A stretch of 64,000 nucleotides of DNA from Paraburkholderia metrosideri. GTDB taxonomy: Bacteria; Pseudomonadota; Gammaproteobacteria; Burkholderiales; Burkholderiaceae. The translations under genes were made by a program, and so were the position numbers. This document shows positions 30,391 through 40,500 of this stretch, piece after piece. The DNA is taken from assembly GCF_904848625.1 (NCBI RefSeq), contig NZ_CAJHCP010000001.1, positions 372,001 through 436,000 of the forward strand, in the 5' to 3' direction. Below the pieces are notes generated by a model, which was not told where the DNA came from, made no database searches, and worked only from the letters and a program-made list of their open reading frames with translations. The first letter of the stretch is position 1, and the number at the start of each line of letters is the position of its first letter.

Positions 30391-31149
30391 ATGCGAATCC
30401 TACTCAGTAATGACGACGGTTATCTGGCGCCGGGCCTTGCCGCGCTTTACGAAGCGCTCAAGCCGATCGCGGACGTCACCGTGATGGCCCCCGAACAGAA
30501 TTGCAGCGGCGCGTCGAATTCACTCACGCTGTCGCGGCCGCTGTCGGTTCTGCGCTCGGCCAATGGCTTCTATTACGTGAACGGCACGCCCACCGACTCG
30601 GTGCACATTGCGCTGACGGGCATGCTCGACCACACGCCGGATCTGGTCGTGTCGGGCATCAACAACGGCCAGAACATGGGCGAAGACACGTTGTACTCCG
30701 GCACCGTCGCGGCCGCGACCGAAGGCATCATGTTCGGCGTGCCGGCCATCGCGTTCTCGCTGGTCGATAAGGACTGGGTGCATCTCGAAGACGCCGCGCG
30801 CGTCGCCGCAGAAATCGTCGCGCATTATCTCGAGCAGCCGCTGCCAGGGCATCCGCTGCTGAATGTCAATATTCCGAACCTGCCGTACGAGCAACTCGAC
30901 GGCTGGCATATCACGCGTCTGGGGAAAAGGCATCCGTCGCAGCCGGTGATCCGCCAGACCAATCCGCGTGGCGAACCAATCTACTGGATCGGTCCTTCGG
31001 GCAGTGCACGCGACGCGAGCGAGGGCACCGATTTTCACGCGGTCGCGAATGGCCGCGTGTCGATCACGCCGTTGCAGCTCGACCTGACCCACACGCAAAT
31101 GCTGCCCGCAGCGCGCGACTGGGCGCGCGCCGGCAGCGGTGCTTCATGA
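30391..31149 (+). CDS. surE: 5'/3'-nucleotidase SurE
   Basis: 252 residues. Metal-dependent phosphatase of nucleoside monophosphates and short polyphosphates, linked to stationary-phase survival. The metal site is complete: [12 protein letters not shown] (two aspartates), [10 protein letters not shown] (serine) and [12 protein letters not shown] (asparagine). The start at 30391 gives [10 protein letters not shown], the usual N-terminus. The frame is open for 82 codons upstream, but that part is not SurE-like. Its stop overlaps the pcm start (ATGA), so the two are coupled. Confidence 0.96.
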   Translation: MRILLSNDDGYLAPGLAALYEALKPIADVTVMAPEQNCSGASNSLTLSRPLSVLRSANGFYYVNGTPTDSVHIALTGMLDHTPDLVVSGINNGQNMGEDTLYSGTVAAATEGIMFGVPAIAFSLVDKDWVHLEDAARVAAEIVAHYLEQPLPGHPLLNVNIPNLPYEQLDGWHITRLGKRHPSQPVIRQTNPRGEPIYWIGPSGSARDASEGTDFHAVANGRVSITPLQLDLTHTQMLPAARDWARAGSGAS

Positions 31150-32234
31150 CAAACGAGCGCGCAAAGCGCTTTCCGCTCGGCCTGGAGGATCTGGTGCGCG
31201 AACCGCGCCGGCCCGAAGGGCGTCCAGGCGAAGTGCGCGCCGCGGCACTCGCCGCGAGCGCGGCGCTGAACGCGCGTCAACAGCCGGCAAGGAATTCGCC
31301 GCCCGGCCCGGCGCTCAAGTCGAAGCCTCAAAGTCAGGCGCAGGCCCGCCTGCAGACTGCGGTGCAAGCGCGGCCCCAACCGAAAACCCAAGTAGCGCCG
31401 CAGTCGATCGCGCCACCCAGGCCGCAGGCGGCGCCGTCGGTTAAATCGCAGACAAAGTCGGTCGTCCATGTGCAGAGCGTGACTCAGCGGGCGGCGTCGT
31501 CGTCGCCGCTTTCATCACAGTCCGCTAAACCGGCTACCCGATCCAGCGAGCGCACCGCGGCGCCGAACGTCGCGCTGAACGGTGCACTCGCACTGACTTC
31601 GGAACGGGTTCGCGAGCGGATGGTCGAACGCCTGCGTGCGAACGGCGTGACCGATCAGCGTGTGTTGAACGCGATGGCGGTCGTGCCGCGCCACATGTTC
31701 GTCGACCCCGGCCTCGCGGCTCAAGCTTACGAAGATGCGGCGTTGCCCATCGGTCATCACCAGACGATTTCCAAGCCGTCGGTGGTCGCGCGGATGATCG
31801 AACTGGCGGCGGCCGGCCGCGCGCTCGACACCGTGCTCGAAATCGGCACCGGCTGCGGTTATCAGGCGGCAGTGCTGAGCCAGGTGGCCCGCGAGGTGTA
31901 TTCGATCGAACGCATCAAGCCGCTGTCCGAACGCGCGAAGACGAATCTGCGTCCGCTGCGCATTCCGAACATCCGGTTGCATTACGGCGACGGCCGCCTC
32001 GGGCTGCCGTCCACCGCACCGTTCGACGCGATCGTGATCGCGGCCGCGGGGCTCGACGTACCGCAAGCCTTACTTGAACAACTCGCGATCGGCGGCCGTC
32101 TGGTCGCGCCGGTCGGCTCGCAGGATGGCCAGAACCAGGTGCTGACACTGGTGGAGCGCCTCGGGCCCGCGCAATGGCGCGAGTCGCGCCTTGATCGCGT
32201 TTTCTTTGTACCCTTAAAATCCGGAGTGATTTGA
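31146..32234 (+). CDS. pcm: Protein-L-isoaspartate O-methyltransferase with long N-terminal extension
   Basis: Repairs isoaspartyl residues in aged proteins using SAM. The catalytic domain is at about 150-362, with [25 protein letters not shown] and the SAM motif [17 protein letters not shown]. The family is normally about 210 residues; here about 150 residues rich in Gln, Pro, Ala, Ser and Lys precede it, probably disordered. An internal start near residue 155 is possible, but the ATGA overlap with surE favours the long form. The first 20 residues ([16 protein letters not shown]) look less random than the rest. Confidence 0.92.
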   Translation: MTNERAKRFPLGLEDLVREPRRPEGRPGEVRAAALAASAALNARQQPARNSPPGPALKSKPQSQAQARLQTAVQARPQPKTQVAPQSIAPPRPQAAPSVKSQTKSVVHVQSVTQRAASSSPLSSQSAKPATRSSERTAAPNVALNGALALTSERVRERMVERLRANGVTDQRVLNAMAVVPRHMFVDPGLAAQAYEDAALPIGHHQTISKPSVVARMIELAAAGRALDTVLEIGTGCGYQAAVLSQVAREVYSIERIKPLSERAKTNLRPLRIPNIRLHYGDGRLGLPSTAPFDAIVIAAAGLDVPQALLEQLAIGGRLVAPVGSQDGQNQVLTLVERLGPAQWRESRLDRVFFVPLKSGVI

Positions 32235-32239
32235 CACCG

Positions 32240-33175
32240 ATGAGTATGTTGCGCGCGATGCAAAGAACCAGCCTGACTGCCCCCATGAACGTAACCCAGC
32301 GTAGCGTGTGCGTGCTTGCCTTGTCCCTGCTGATGACGGCTTGTGCTTCCCGGCTCGACCAGGCACCGGTCGTCGACCGCTCCAGCGGCACGCCGCTCAG
32401 TACGCAGGCCGAGCAGCCGCCCGTGCCGCTCGGACCGCCGCCGCCCGGCTACTACCGCGTGAAGCCTGGCGACACGCTGTACCGGATCGCGCTGGAGAAC
32501 GGCCAGAACTACCGCGACATTTCGGCGTGGAATAATTTGACCAACCCGAATCAGATCGAGGTCGATCAGTTGTTGCGCGTGGTGCCGCCGGGTGCGAATG
32601 CCGCCGCGATGACGCCGGGTGTGTCGACCGCGCCGATCATGGGCGGCAATGCGGTGCAAAGCGCGCCGCTCGGCAGCGTGCCGCCGGTTGCAGGTGCGAC
32701 GGCTGGCGTGGCTGCGCCGCCGCTCTATGGTGCGGCCGCGAACAACCCGTCGGTGGCGCCGCCGGTGAATCCGGGCGCCGCGAGCGACTCGGGTACGGCG
32801 GCCTCCGGCAATGTCGCGTTCGCGTGGCCGGTGCGTGGTCCGTTGCTCGGCACATTTAACGATTCGACAAACAAGGGCGTCAATATCGGCGGCGCCGCGG
32901 GCGACCCCGTCAAGGCCTCCGCAGATGGCCGTGTCGTGTACGCCGGCAATGGGCTGCGTGGCTACGGCAACCTCATTATCATCAAACATGACGCAACTTA
33001 TCTCACCGCGTATGCACACAACCGCGCTTTGATGGTAAAAGAGGGGGACGCGGTAACGAAGGGGCAGAAGATCGCTGAGATGGGCAATAGCGATTCCGAC
33101 CGTGTGATGTTGCATTTCGAAGTTCGCCGGCAGGGTAAACCTGTCGACCCACTGAAGTATTTGCCGCCGCAATAA
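32240..33175 (+). CDS. nlpD: NlpD-like lipoprotein, LysM plus degenerate LytM
   Basis: Outer-membrane lipoprotein that activates a cell-wall amidase (AmiC in E. coli) at division. The lipobox LMTAC puts the lipid on the cysteine near residue 35. LysM at about 72-115 (YYRVKPGDTLYRIALENGQNYRDISAWNNL), a Pro/Ala/Gly linker, then LytM at about 205-300. The LytM metal site is degenerate: NKGVNIGG replaces the usual H-x-G-x-D, so it should not cut peptidoglycan itself. I chose the ATG at 32240; a TTG at 32231 overlapping the pcm stop, and later ATGs, are alternatives. Upstream of rpoS, as in many proteobacteria. Confidence 0.91.
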   Translation: MSMLRAMQRTSLTAPMNVTQRSVCVLALSLLMTACASRLDQAPVVDRSSGTPLSTQAEQPPVPLGPPPPGYYRVKPGDTLYRIALENGQNYRDISAWNNLTNPNQIEVDQLLRVVPPGANAAAMTPGVSTAPIMGGNAVQSAPLGSVPPVAGATAGVAAPPLYGAAANNPSVAPPVNPGAASDSGTAASGNVAFAWPVRGPLLGTFNDSTNKGVNIGGAAGDPVKASADGRVVYAGNGLRGYGNLIIIKHDATYLTAYAHNRALMVKEGDAVTKGQKIAEMGNSDSDRVMLHFEVRRQGKPVDPLKYLPPQ

Positions 33176-33186
33176 GCGATACGACC

Positions 33187-34257
33187 ATGCCGAAACCGAA
33201 GCGCCGCCCGCCGCAAGCCGAATCTGAAACGATCAGCCAAGCTACGTCCGCTCCGGTGGACGACAGCGGTGCTTCGGAAGCCGAAGAAGAGATCGCGGAA
33301 GAACGCGATCTCGACGAATCCCCCAGTGGTGCGGAAGAAAGCCGTGAGCCGCGCGAAGCCGCACCGGACGCGGACGATTTCCGCGCGCTGCTGCAAGCCG
33401 AGCTGACGGCCGACACAATCCAGCACTATCTGAATCGTATTAGCGTCAAGCCGCTCCTCACCGTCGAGGAAGAGCAGAAATATTCGCGCCTTGCCAAGGC
33501 GGGCGAATTCGAAGCGCGGCAGGTGATGATCGAGCGCAATCTGCGGCTTGTGGTCAGCATTGCGAAGGGTTATCTTAATCGAGGTGTGCCTTTGCTCGAT
33601 CTGATCGAAGAAGGCAACCTCGGCCTGATGCACGCCATCGAGAAATTCGATCCGACACGCGGCTTCCGCTTTTCGACTTACGCCACCTGGTGGATTCGCC
33701 AGAGTATCGAGCGCGCAATCATGAACCAGGCGCGCACCGTGCGTTTGCCCGTGCACGTGATTCGCGAGCTCAACCAGGTGTTGCGCGCCAAGCGCCATCT
33801 GGAAAAGAATTCGATGAACTCAGGTGAAGCCGCCGAGCGCCGCGACGCCAGCATCGACGACATTGCCTATCTGACCGGCAAGACCACCGACGAAGTCACC
33901 GACATCCTCGCGCTGAACGAGCACACCGCGTCGCTCGACGCGCCGCTCGATCTCGATCCCGCGAGCAGCCTGCTCGATCTGCTGTCTGACGACCAGAGCC
34001 AGTCGCCGGACGCCGAGGTGCAGCATCGCGAGCTGGAAACGCTGACGCGTGCGTGGCTTGCGCGCCTGTCAGACAAGCATCGTCATGTGATTGAGCGCCG
34101 CTTCGGACTCAATCACATCGAACCCGCCACGCTCGAAGAGCTGGCCGACGAAATGGGCCTCACGCGCGAGCGTGTGCGCCAGATCCAACAGGAAGCGCTG
34201 GTACGACTGAAGCGCTTCTTTGCCTCCAACGGTGTTCGGAAGGACGCCGTTTTATAA
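33187..34257 (+). CDS. rpoS: RNA polymerase sigma factor RpoS
   Basis: Stationary-phase and general-stress sigma factor, 356 residues. Acidic N-terminal region 1-60, region 1.2 (DTIQHYLNRISVKPLLT), region 2 (NLRLVVSIAKGYLNRGVPLLDLIEEGNLGLMHAIEKFDPTRGFRFSTYATWWIRQ), region 3, and region 4 with the HTH TLEELADEMGLTRERVRQIQQEAL. The nlpD neighbour and the RpoS-type region 2 separate it from RpoD and RpoH. It begins 11 nt after nlpD, whose coding region may hold an additional rpoS promoter, as in E. coli (inference). Confidence 0.96.
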   Translation: MPKPKRRPPQAESETISQATSAPVDDSGASEAEEEIAEERDLDESPSGAEESREPREAAPDADDFRALLQAELTADTIQHYLNRISVKPLLTVEEEQKYSRLAKAGEFEARQVMIERNLRLVVSIAKGYLNRGVPLLDLIEEGNLGLMHAIEKFDPTRGFRFSTYATWWIRQSIERAIMNQARTVRLPVHVIRELNQVLRAKRHLEKNSMNSGEAAERRDASIDDIAYLTGKTTDEVTDILALNEHTASLDAPLDLDPASSLLDLLSDDQSQSPDAEVQHRELETLTRAWLARLSDKHRHVIERRFGLNHIEPATLEELADEMGLTRERVRQIQQEALVRLKRFFASNGVRKDAVL

Positions 34258-34261
34258 GCTG

Positions 34262-35038
34262 ATGACACCGATTCTTGTATTCGACATCGAGACGATTCCC
34301 GATGTCGCCGGCATTCGCCGCCTCGACGATTTGCCCGCCACGATGAGCGACGCCGAAGTCGCCGAACACGCGTTCGCCGCGCGGCGCGAAAAGACCGGCA
34401 GCGATTTCCTGCCGCATCACCTGCAACGGATCGCCGCGATTTCTTGCGTGTTCCGCGACAACAACGGCTTTCGCGTGCGCTCGCTCGGCACGCTGGAAGA
34501 CGGCGAGGCGGCGCTCGTGCAGTCGTTTTATCGCGTAATCGAAAAGTACACGCCGCAACTCGTGTCGTGGAACGGCGGCGGATTCGACCTGCCGGTGCTG
34601 AATTACCGCGCGCTGGTCAACGGCATTCCGGCTAGCCGCTTCTGGGATCTCGGCGAGGACGACCGCGACTTCAAGTGGAACAACTACATCAGCCGCTACC
34701 ACGCGCGTCACACCGATCTGATGGACGTGCTCGCGATGTACTCCGGCCGCGCCAATGCGCCGCTCGACGCGCTCGCCAAGATGTGCGGCTTCCCCGGCAA
34801 GATGGGGATGGACGGCAGCCAGGTGTGGAACGCTTATCAGGAAGGGCGCATCGAAGAGATTCGCAATTACTGCGAGACCGACGTCGTCAATACCTATTTG
34901 CTGTATTGCCGCTTCCAGTTGATTCGCGGCGGGTTTTCGGCTGCGGAGTATGCTGATGAGATCAACCTGGTCAAGAATGCGCTGGCCGAGGAAACCGCTC
35001 CGCAATGGGCTGAATATCTGGCGGCGTTTAGTCAGTAA
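34262..35038 (+). CDS. 3'-5' exonuclease, DnaQ-like (PolB exo2 type)
   Basis: 258 residues. Exo I motif VFDIETIPD (Asp and Glu), Exo II LVSWNGGGFDLPVLNYR, Exo III NYCETDVVNTYLLYCRF: the acidic residues for two metal ions are present. The family is often labelled predicted polysaccharide biosynthesis protein, but the fold is a ribonuclease-H-like exonuclease. The start at 34262 is 4 nt after the rpoS stop; an earlier ATG overlaps rpoS and adds unrelated residues. Probably co-transcribed with rpoS. Cellular role unknown. Confidence 0.88.
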   Translation: MTPILVFDIETIPDVAGIRRLDDLPATMSDAEVAEHAFAARREKTGSDFLPHHLQRIAAISCVFRDNNGFRVRSLGTLEDGEAALVQSFYRVIEKYTPQLVSWNGGGFDLPVLNYRALVNGIPASRFWDLGEDDRDFKWNNYISRYHARHTDLMDVLAMYSGRANAPLDALAKMCGFPGKMGMDGSQVWNAYQEGRIEEIRNYCETDVVNTYLLYCRFQLIRGGFSAAEYADEINLVKNALAEETAPQWAEYLAAFSQ

Positions 35039-35426
35039 GAGCGCGGGTATGTTGCGCGGATGGTTTCGCGCGCCGGCTGGAGCGGTGTGAGGTATGAGGC
35101 GGTGCAATTGGTGCGGGACGGGCACAACGACGAAGCCATGAAACCACGTAACGCGACCGCACTCCAAACTTCGTAAAACTTGAAGAGTTGGCTAAGCGGC
35201 GGCCGCCGAAGCAGTTTCCGGCGCGGCAGCGGCAGCGGCGGCAGCGGAACCGGCCTCCGGCAGACGGCGCGGCACTGCATTGCTCAGCAGACCGGCCAGT
35301 CGTGCCCTCGCAGCGCAACAACTGTCCCAAGGCGTTCGCAGACCACGCCAGCCGCGCCAAGTCGTCGGCAACGTCTCCGCTTCGTCTACAATCTCGCCTT
35401 TCCCCAAGCATGTCAGGAAGTCGCAG

Positions 35427-36845
35427 GTGTCCCGAACTGCCCCCCATCGTCGCTCGCCGAAGCGCCAGAAGACGCCCTCGCCAGCGCCCGCGCTCGTCAT
35501 CACCGGTAATGAGCCGGTCATCGAAATCGTTTCGCTCGATATGGAAGCGCGCGGCGTCGGCCGCATCGAATCTGAAGACGGCACGCCTGGCAAGGTGATC
35601 TTCGTCGAAGGCGCGTTGCCCGGCGAGCGCGTCAGCTATTCGACGCATCGCAGCAAGCCGAAATTCGAGCAGGCCGAAGTCGTTCAGGTGTTCCGCGAAA
35701 GCGTGATCCGTACCAAGCCGAAGTGTCAGTACTTCGACGTTTGCGGCGGCTGTTCGATGCAACATCTGGATATTCGCGCGCAGGTTGCCGTCAAGCAGCG
35801 CGTGCTCGAAGACAATTTGCAGCATCTGGCGAAGCTGCGTCCCGAAACGGTTTTCCGGCCGATCCACGGGCCGGCTTGGGACTATCGCTATCGCGCGCGC
35901 CTGGCCGTGCGCTACCTGCCCGAAAAGGGCGGCATGCGAATCGGCTTTCACGAGAAGAAGAGCGGCAACATCGCGGATATGAAAACCTGCGAAGTGCTGC
36001 CGCCGCATGTGTCGGCAATGCTGATGCCGCTGCGTTTCATGGTCCGTAAGCTGTCGATTCACGACCGCTTGCCGCAGTTGGAGCTCGCGGTTGGTTCATC
36101 GGTGACGGCGCTGGTGGTGCGCAACCTGGCGCCGCTTACCGACGCAGATGAACAGGTGCTGCGCGATTTCGCGGACGAGCACAAGGTGCAGTTCTGGTTG
36201 CAGCCGGGCGGCCCGGAAACGGTCACGCCGTTTTACCCGCTCGACCAGCAGCTCGACTACACGCTGCCGGAATACGACATCCGCATGCCGTTCAAGCCGA
36301 CCGACTTCACGCAGGTGAATCACGCGATCAATCGCGTGCTGGTGAGCCGCGCGCTGCGTCTGCTGGCGCCGGCGCGCACGGATCGCGTGCTCGATCTGTT
36401 CTGCGGAATCGGCAATTTCACGCTGCCGCTCGCACGGATTTCGAAGGAAGTGGTGGGCATCGAGGGCCTTGAAGTGCTGACCTCGCGTGCGCAGGCCAAT
36501 GCCGAGCTGAACGGCGTGGCGGGGCATACGTCCTTCGCGTGCCGCAATCTGTTCGAAGTCACCGCCGACGACCTGCGTGCGCTCGGTCACTTCGACAAGT
36601 TTCTCGTCGATCCCCCGCGCGAAGGGGCGCTGGCGGTCGCGAGGGCACTGGCAGAGATCGCGCAGAGCGGCCATGGGTCGCTGCCGAAACGGATCGTCTA
36701 CGTGTCGTGCAATCCGGCGACACTGGCTCGCGATTCGGGCGTGCTCGTGCACGACGCTGGCTATCGGCTGGTGGGCGCGGGTGTGGTGAATATGTTCCCG
36801 CACACTTCGCATGTGGAGTCGATCGCGTTGTTCGAGCGGGACTGA
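35427..36845 (+). CDS. rlmD: 23S rRNA (uracil-1939-C5)-methyltransferase RlmD
   Basis: 472 residues. N-terminal basic stretch, TRAM RNA-binding domain (about 25-85), [4Fe-4S] site with C-x5-C-x2-C in [14 protein letters not shown] and a further cysteine in KTCEVL, SAM domain with [14 protein letters not shown], and the catalytic cysteine in [14 protein letters not shown] take the GTG at 35427 because AGGAAG lies 6 nt upstream. The frame is open further upstream, but that part is low in conservation signals. The start is therefore moderately sure. Confidence 0.93.
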   Translation: MSRTAPHRRSPKRQKTPSPAPALVITGNEPVIEIVSLDMEARGVGRIESEDGTPGKVIFVEGALPGERVSYSTHRSKPKFEQAEVVQVFRESVIRTKPKCQYFDVCGGCSMQHLDIRAQVAVKQRVLEDNLQHLAKLRPETVFRPIHGPAWDYRYRARLAVRYLPEKGGMRIGFHEKKSGNIADMKTCEVLPPHVSAMLMPLRFMVRKLSIHDRLPQLELAVGSSVTALVVRNLAPLTDADEQVLRDFADEHKVQFWLQPGGPETVTPFYPLDQQLDYTLPEYDIRMPFKPTDFTQVNHAINRVLVSRALRLLAPARTDRVLDLFCGIGNFTLPLARISKEVVGIEGLEVLTSRAQANAELNGVAGHTSFACRNLFEVTADDLRALGHFDKFLVDPPREGALAVARALAEIAQSGHGSLPKRIVYVSCNPATLARDSGVLVHDAGYRLVGAGVVNMFPHTSHVESIALFERD

Positions 36846-36923
36846 CCGGTTATCTACACGGCGATGAGCGGCGGCAGGCCGCTCGCGTATCACTTGCGCC
36901 AGCTTGCCTCGGTTGCGCACAAA

Positions 36924-36957
36924 GAAAAAAGCCACGACCGGAGTCGTGGCTTTTTTT
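36924..36957. terminator. Bidirectional intrinsic terminator, rlmD / bamD
   Basis: An 8-bp stem (GCCACGAC / GTCGTGGC) with a 4-nt loop, six A before and seven T after. It serves both convergent genes. Confidence 0.92.
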
Positions 36958-36996
36958 CTGGATGGGCGTCTTAGTGTGTCTCGGCCGCCGTGCGGC

Positions 36997-37860
36997 TTAG
37001 AACTGCCACCACGACTTCGCCGCAGCGCCCGGCCGTGCATGACCCGTGATGTACGGGCTGTCCGGGAAGGTGCCGGCTAGCACGCGCTTGGTGTCGTCGG
37101 CCAGTTGCGGCTGATTCAGCTTCTGATACGACAGCATCATGATGTGCAGTGCGTCTTCGATAGCCGGAGCGTTCTTGTATTCACGCAACGCCAGTTGAGC
37201 GCGGTTGATTGCGGCGACATAAGCGCCACGGCGGTAGTAATAGTCTGCGGCATGGACTTCGTGTGACGCCAGCGCGTTCACGATATAGCGCATGCGTTGC
37301 GCCGCGTCCGGTGCAAACTTGCTGTTCGGGTATTTGTCGACCACGACCTTGAACGCGTCATACGACTCGCGCAGCGACTTCGGATCGCGCTCGCTCATGT
37401 CCTGGCCGGAGAAGCGGCCGAACAGACCGAGGTCGTCGTTGAAGTGGATCATGCCCTTCAGATAGTACGCGTAGGCGATGTCCGGATGATCCGGATGCAG
37501 CTGGATGAAGCGGTCGATGGCCTGGTCGGCGGCGGCGTTTTCGTTGTCTTTCCAGTTGCAGTAAGCGACGTTGATCTGCGCCTGCTGTGCGAAGTGGCCG
37601 AACGGGTCGCGGCCCTCAAGCATTTCGAAATACTTTGCGCACTTGCCGAAATCACCGCCGGTGAGGGCGTCGTTCGCCTCCGTATATAATTTGTTGTTGT
37701 TCCACGTTGCCGTTTCATCGGTCTTTTCCGGCAGGCCGTGGCAAGCCGCAATAACGGTGACGGCAGCGGCACACGCAATGTATCCGGCCACTTTACGGGC
37801 CGCCTTCTTGATGGCCGCCAAATTGATCGCCGCTTTAGTAATGGTGTTCAAGGCTCGCAT
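36997..37860 (-). CDS. bamD: Outer-membrane assembly lipoprotein BamD
   Basis: Essential TPR lipoprotein of the BAM complex that folds beta-barrel proteins into the outer membrane. 287 residues. The N-terminus ([40 protein letters not shown]) is longer than typical; the lipobox is VIAAC with the cysteine near residue 40. TPR-like helices fill the rest ([50 protein letters not shown]). The start at 37860 is chosen over an upstream frame extension that runs into the divergent rluD gene. Only 38 nt separate the two divergent starts. Confidence 0.94.
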   Translation of the reverse strand: MRALNTITKAAINLAAIKKAARKVAGYIACAAAVTVIAACHGLPEKTDETATWNNNKLYTEANDALTGGDFGKCAKYFEMLEGRDPFGHFAQQAQINVAYCNWKDNENAAADQAIDRFIQLHPDHPDIAYAYYLKGMIHFNDDLGLFGRFSGQDMSERDPKSLRESYDAFKVVVDKYPNSKFAPDAAQRMRYIVNALASHEVHAADYYYRRGAYVAAINRAQLALREYKNAPAIEDALHIMMLSYQKLNQPQLADDTKRVLAGTFPDSPYITGHARPGAAAKSWWQF

Positions 37861-37898
37861 TTTCCAGTCTAGCTTTACGTCCAGGTGACCCAGACTCA

Positions 37899-39185
37899 AT
37901 GACCCGCTCAAAAACTCCAGGCGCCGCAACCGGTGCCGGGAATAGCAACGAAGATTATAGCTTAAGCGCTGACCCGTCCGACGCGTTGGGCGTCGATTCC
38001 GTCGACGACGATCTCGGCAGCGACGCGCTCGCAACCCCGCCAGCCATGGTTCCGACCGTGGCGAGCCCGGTCGCCGACGAGAGTCCGCGCAGCGTCGTCG
38101 TACCCGACGAACTGGCCGGAGAGCGCCTCGACAAGGTGCTCGCGCGCATCTTCCCCGAATTCTCGCGCAATCGCCTGCAAAGCTGGATCGAGGCCGAACG
38201 CGTGCGAATCGACGGTAAGGCGGCGAAAGTCCGTCAGCCAGTGCCGCTCGGCGCGACCATCGAACTCGTGCCGGATCTGCTGCCCGAGCAGCTCGCTTTC
38301 ACGCCGGAACCGGTGCCGCTCGACATCGTCTACGAAGACGACACGCTGGTGGTCATCAACAAGCCGGCCGGCATGGTCGTGCATCCGGCCTCGGGCAACT
38401 GGAGCGGCACCGTGCTGAACGGGCTTCTGTACCGTTATGGCGACGCTGCGGCGGGCTTGCCGCGCGCAGGCATCGTGCATCGGCTGGATAAGGAAACCTC
38501 GGGGCTGATGGTGGTCGCGCGCACGCTGGAAGCGCAGACCGACCTCGTGCGCCAGTTACAGGCGCGCACGGTGAAGCGTCGCTATCTCGCGCTGGTGTGG
38601 GGCAACATGCCCGACGAAGGCACCATCGACGCGCCGATCGGCCGCGATCCGCGCGAACGCACGCGCATGGCCGTGGTGACGAGCGCGTCGGGCAAGCACG
38701 CGCGCACGCATTTCCGGCGTGTCGATTCGGCAATCTGGCAGCGTCAGCCGGTCACCGCGATTCACTGCGATCTGGAAACGGGGCGCACGCACCAGATTCG
38801 CGTGCATTGCGCGCATATTGGCCACCCGCTGCTCGGCGATCCGGTGTATGGGCGCGCGCGCGGCAAGCGCTCGGTCACGCCGTTACCCGACGGCTTCGCG
38901 CGCCAGGCTTTGCACGCGTGGCGGCTCGGGCTGATCCATCCGAAAACCGGCCGTACGATGCAATGGCGCGCCGACGTGCCGGAAGACATGGAAGTGCTGT
39001 CGGCGGCGTTGGGTCTTGGGCGCGACGATGCAGGCGAATTCGACGAGACGTACTACGAAGAAGACGGCTACGACGCGTCGCTGGACGATGAGTTCGACGA
39101 CGGCGACGACGCCGAAGAGGGCGAAGAGGGCGACGACCACGCCGCCGACGCAGACCACGATGAGGACGAGGACGATCGCGCATGA
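37899..39185 (+). CDS. rluD: 23S rRNA pseudouridine synthase RluD with acidic C-terminal tail
   Basis: Makes pseudouridines 1911/1915/1917 in helix 69 of 23S rRNA. 428 residues against about 325 usual. Acidic N-terminal extension (1-65), S4 domain ([23 protein letters not shown]), and catalytic [17 protein letters not shown] loop ([19 protein letters not shown], Asp near residue 194). From about residue 372 to the end lies a strongly acidic tail of Asp and Glu runs. The tail is where the gene overlaps pgeF by 4 nt. Whether the tail has a role is unknown. Confidence 0.94.
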   Translation: MTRSKTPGAATGAGNSNEDYSLSADPSDALGVDSVDDDLGSDALATPPAMVPTVASPVADESPRSVVVPDELAGERLDKVLARIFPEFSRNRLQSWIEAERVRIDGKAAKVRQPVPLGATIELVPDLLPEQLAFTPEPVPLDIVYEDDTLVVINKPAGMVVHPASGNWSGTVLNGLLYRYGDAAAGLPRAGIVHRLDKETSGLMVVARTLEAQTDLVRQLQARTVKRRYLALVWGNMPDEGTIDAPIGRDPRERTRMAVVTSASGKHARTHFRRVDSAIWQRQPVTAIHCDLETGRTHQIRVHCAHIGHPLLGDPVYGRARGKRSVTPLPDGFARQALHAWRLGLIHPKTGRTMQWRADVPEDMEVLSAALGLGRDDAGEFDETYYEEDGYDASLDDEFDDGDDAEEGEEGDDHAADADHDEDEDDRA

Positions 39186-40039
39186 ATCTCCCCGAGCTGA
39201 GCTTTGCCGATGTCGTGCAACCCGCGTGGAACGTGTCGCCGCGCGTGCGCGCGCTGGTCACTACGCGTAACGGCGGGGTGAGCGAGCCGCCGTTCGGCCG
39301 CTGGCGGGACGGCGCGGATCAGTCCGGCGGGCTGAATCTCGGGATGAAAGCCGGTGACGATCCGGCGGCGGTCTCCAGCAACCGTGAGCGGCTCCTGAAG
39401 CTGGCCGGCGTCAGCGATGTCGCATGGCTCGAGCAGATTCACGGCGCGGGCATCGTGCGTGCCGAAGACGTTCTCGCGCAGACGCGCGCGGGCGGCGGGT
39501 TGACGCAAGCCGACGCGAGCGTTACCGATCGTCCGGGCACCGTGTGCGTCGTGATGGTCGCCGATTGCATGCCGGTATTGTTCTGCGACGAAGCCGGCCG
39601 TGCGGTCGGTGCGGCCCACGCCGGTTGGCGCGGGCTGGCGGCGGGCATCGTCGAACAGACCGCGCAGCGCGTTGCGGCGCTCGCCGGTGTTGACGCGAGC
39701 GCACTGCATGCGTACCTCGGGCCGTCGATCGGTCCCGACGCGTTCGAAGTCGGCCCGGACGTGCGTGACGCGTTCATGACGGGCGTCGGCGCTGCACAAC
39801 GCGATGCCACGGCGAATGCATTCATTCAGCATCCGCAGAATCCGGGCAAATATCTCGCCGATCTTCCCGCACTCGCACGCTTGCGCCTGCAGGCACTCGG
39901 CGTGACGCGGGTTGTCGGCGGCGATCTTTGCACGGTCACGCAACGCGACCGGTTCTATTCGTATCGCCGCGATCGCGAGACCGGCCGTATGGCCGCTCTG
40001 ATCTGGCTGGACGATCACGCACAAACCCTCGCGGACTGA
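39182..40039 (+). CDS. pgeF: Multicopper-laccase-fold purine nucleoside phosphorylase / peptidoglycan editing factor (YfiH)
   Basis: 285 residues of the YfiH/LACC1 family. Members cleave purine nucleosides, and E. coli YfiH hydrolyses wrongly built UDP-MurNAc-L-Ser. The zinc/active-site residues are visible: [25 protein letters not shown] (Cys), [16 protein letters not shown] (His). The later motif reads [12 protein letters not shown], where many members have GPCCYEV, so the paired cysteines there are absent. It is coupled to rluD by an ATGA overlap, an order common in proteobacteria. Confidence 0.9.
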   Translation: MNLPELSFADVVQPAWNVSPRVRALVTTRNGGVSEPPFGRWRDGADQSGGLNLGMKAGDDPAAVSSNRERLLKLAGVSDVAWLEQIHGAGIVRAEDVLAQTRAGGGLTQADASVTDRPGTVCVVMVADCMPVLFCDEAGRAVGAAHAGWRGLAAGIVEQTAQRVAALAGVDASALHAYLGPSIGPDAFEVGPDVRDAFMTGVGAAQRDATANAFIQHPQNPGKYLADLPALARLRLQALGVTRVVGGDLCTVTQRDRFYSYRRDRETGRMAALIWLDDHAQTLAD

Positions 40040-40127
40040 AGGGGGCAGCGCGTCGCGTGCTTTGGCGTTACCGCTGAGCGTGATCGCGTCTCTGCACTTT
40101 TACGTCCGATTCACACTGAAGCAATCT

Positions 40128-40176
40128 CACGCCCGCATGATGACGCGACAGCTCGCCGCGTCATCATGCGGGCGTG
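40128..40176. repeat. Perfect 20-bp inverted repeat with 9-nt loop
   Basis: Arms at 40128-40147 and 40157-40176 are exact reverse complements, beginning CACGCCCGCATG. It lies 89 nt after the pgeF stop. There is no T tract on either side. Confidence 0.85.
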
Positions 40177-40381
40177 GTGGTTTCTGGCCGAGGCACGCAC
40201 TCCCACGCATCCGCACGAACCCTCGTATGAGGGTTTATTCGGGGGTGCGAGCTGCATTTTGCTGCACTGCCAGAATTCTTTCCACTGACGTAAATCTGCC
40301 GCAAAAAATGTCTGTCAACGAACGGATAAATGCACATAAGCCTATGCAATATGAGCGCTTTTTTCGTCTGCGATCATCCTC

Positions 40382-40399
40382 TTTGAGAGAGCTCTCAAA
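40382..40399. promoter_or_regulatory. Palindrome before phaC (possible operator)
   Basis: TTTGAGAG-AG-CTCTCAAA: 8-bp perfect arms around a 2-bp centre, about 100 bp upstream of the phaC start region. The regulator is unknown. Confidence 0.4.
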
Positions 40400-40470
40400 A
40401 GCGCGATCTGCTACACAGGGAAAACGATAATTAAAAAACTATCGCACTGCGGCAAAATCGGGAACAAGCA

Positions 40471-40500
40471 TTGACATGCCTTGGGATGGGGAGCAAGAAT
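40471..40500 (+). promoter_or_regulatory. Possible sigma-70 promoter overlapping the phaC start
   Basis: TTGACA at 40471-40476 is a perfect -35. AAGAAT at 40495-40500 (18-bp spacer) is a 4-of-6 -10 that overlaps the ATG at 40499. If used, transcription would start after that ATG and translation would have to begin downstream. Confidence 0.35.

Larger units (their letters stand above)
40040..40498. other. phaC upstream region with palindromes
   Basis: 459 bases. Contents: a perfect 20-bp inverted repeat (40128-40176), a TGC-rich patch (40250-40272), an 8-bp-arm palindrome (40382-40399), and TTGACA at 40471-40476. A 122-codon open frame at 40062-40430 runs through these elements and looks non-coding. 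Confidence 0.6.

Noticed and set aside
40062..40430. 122-codon plus-strand frame upstream of phaC
   Set aside because: Runs through the perfect inverted repeat and AT-richer regulatory DNA. No ribosome site, no recognisable protein.
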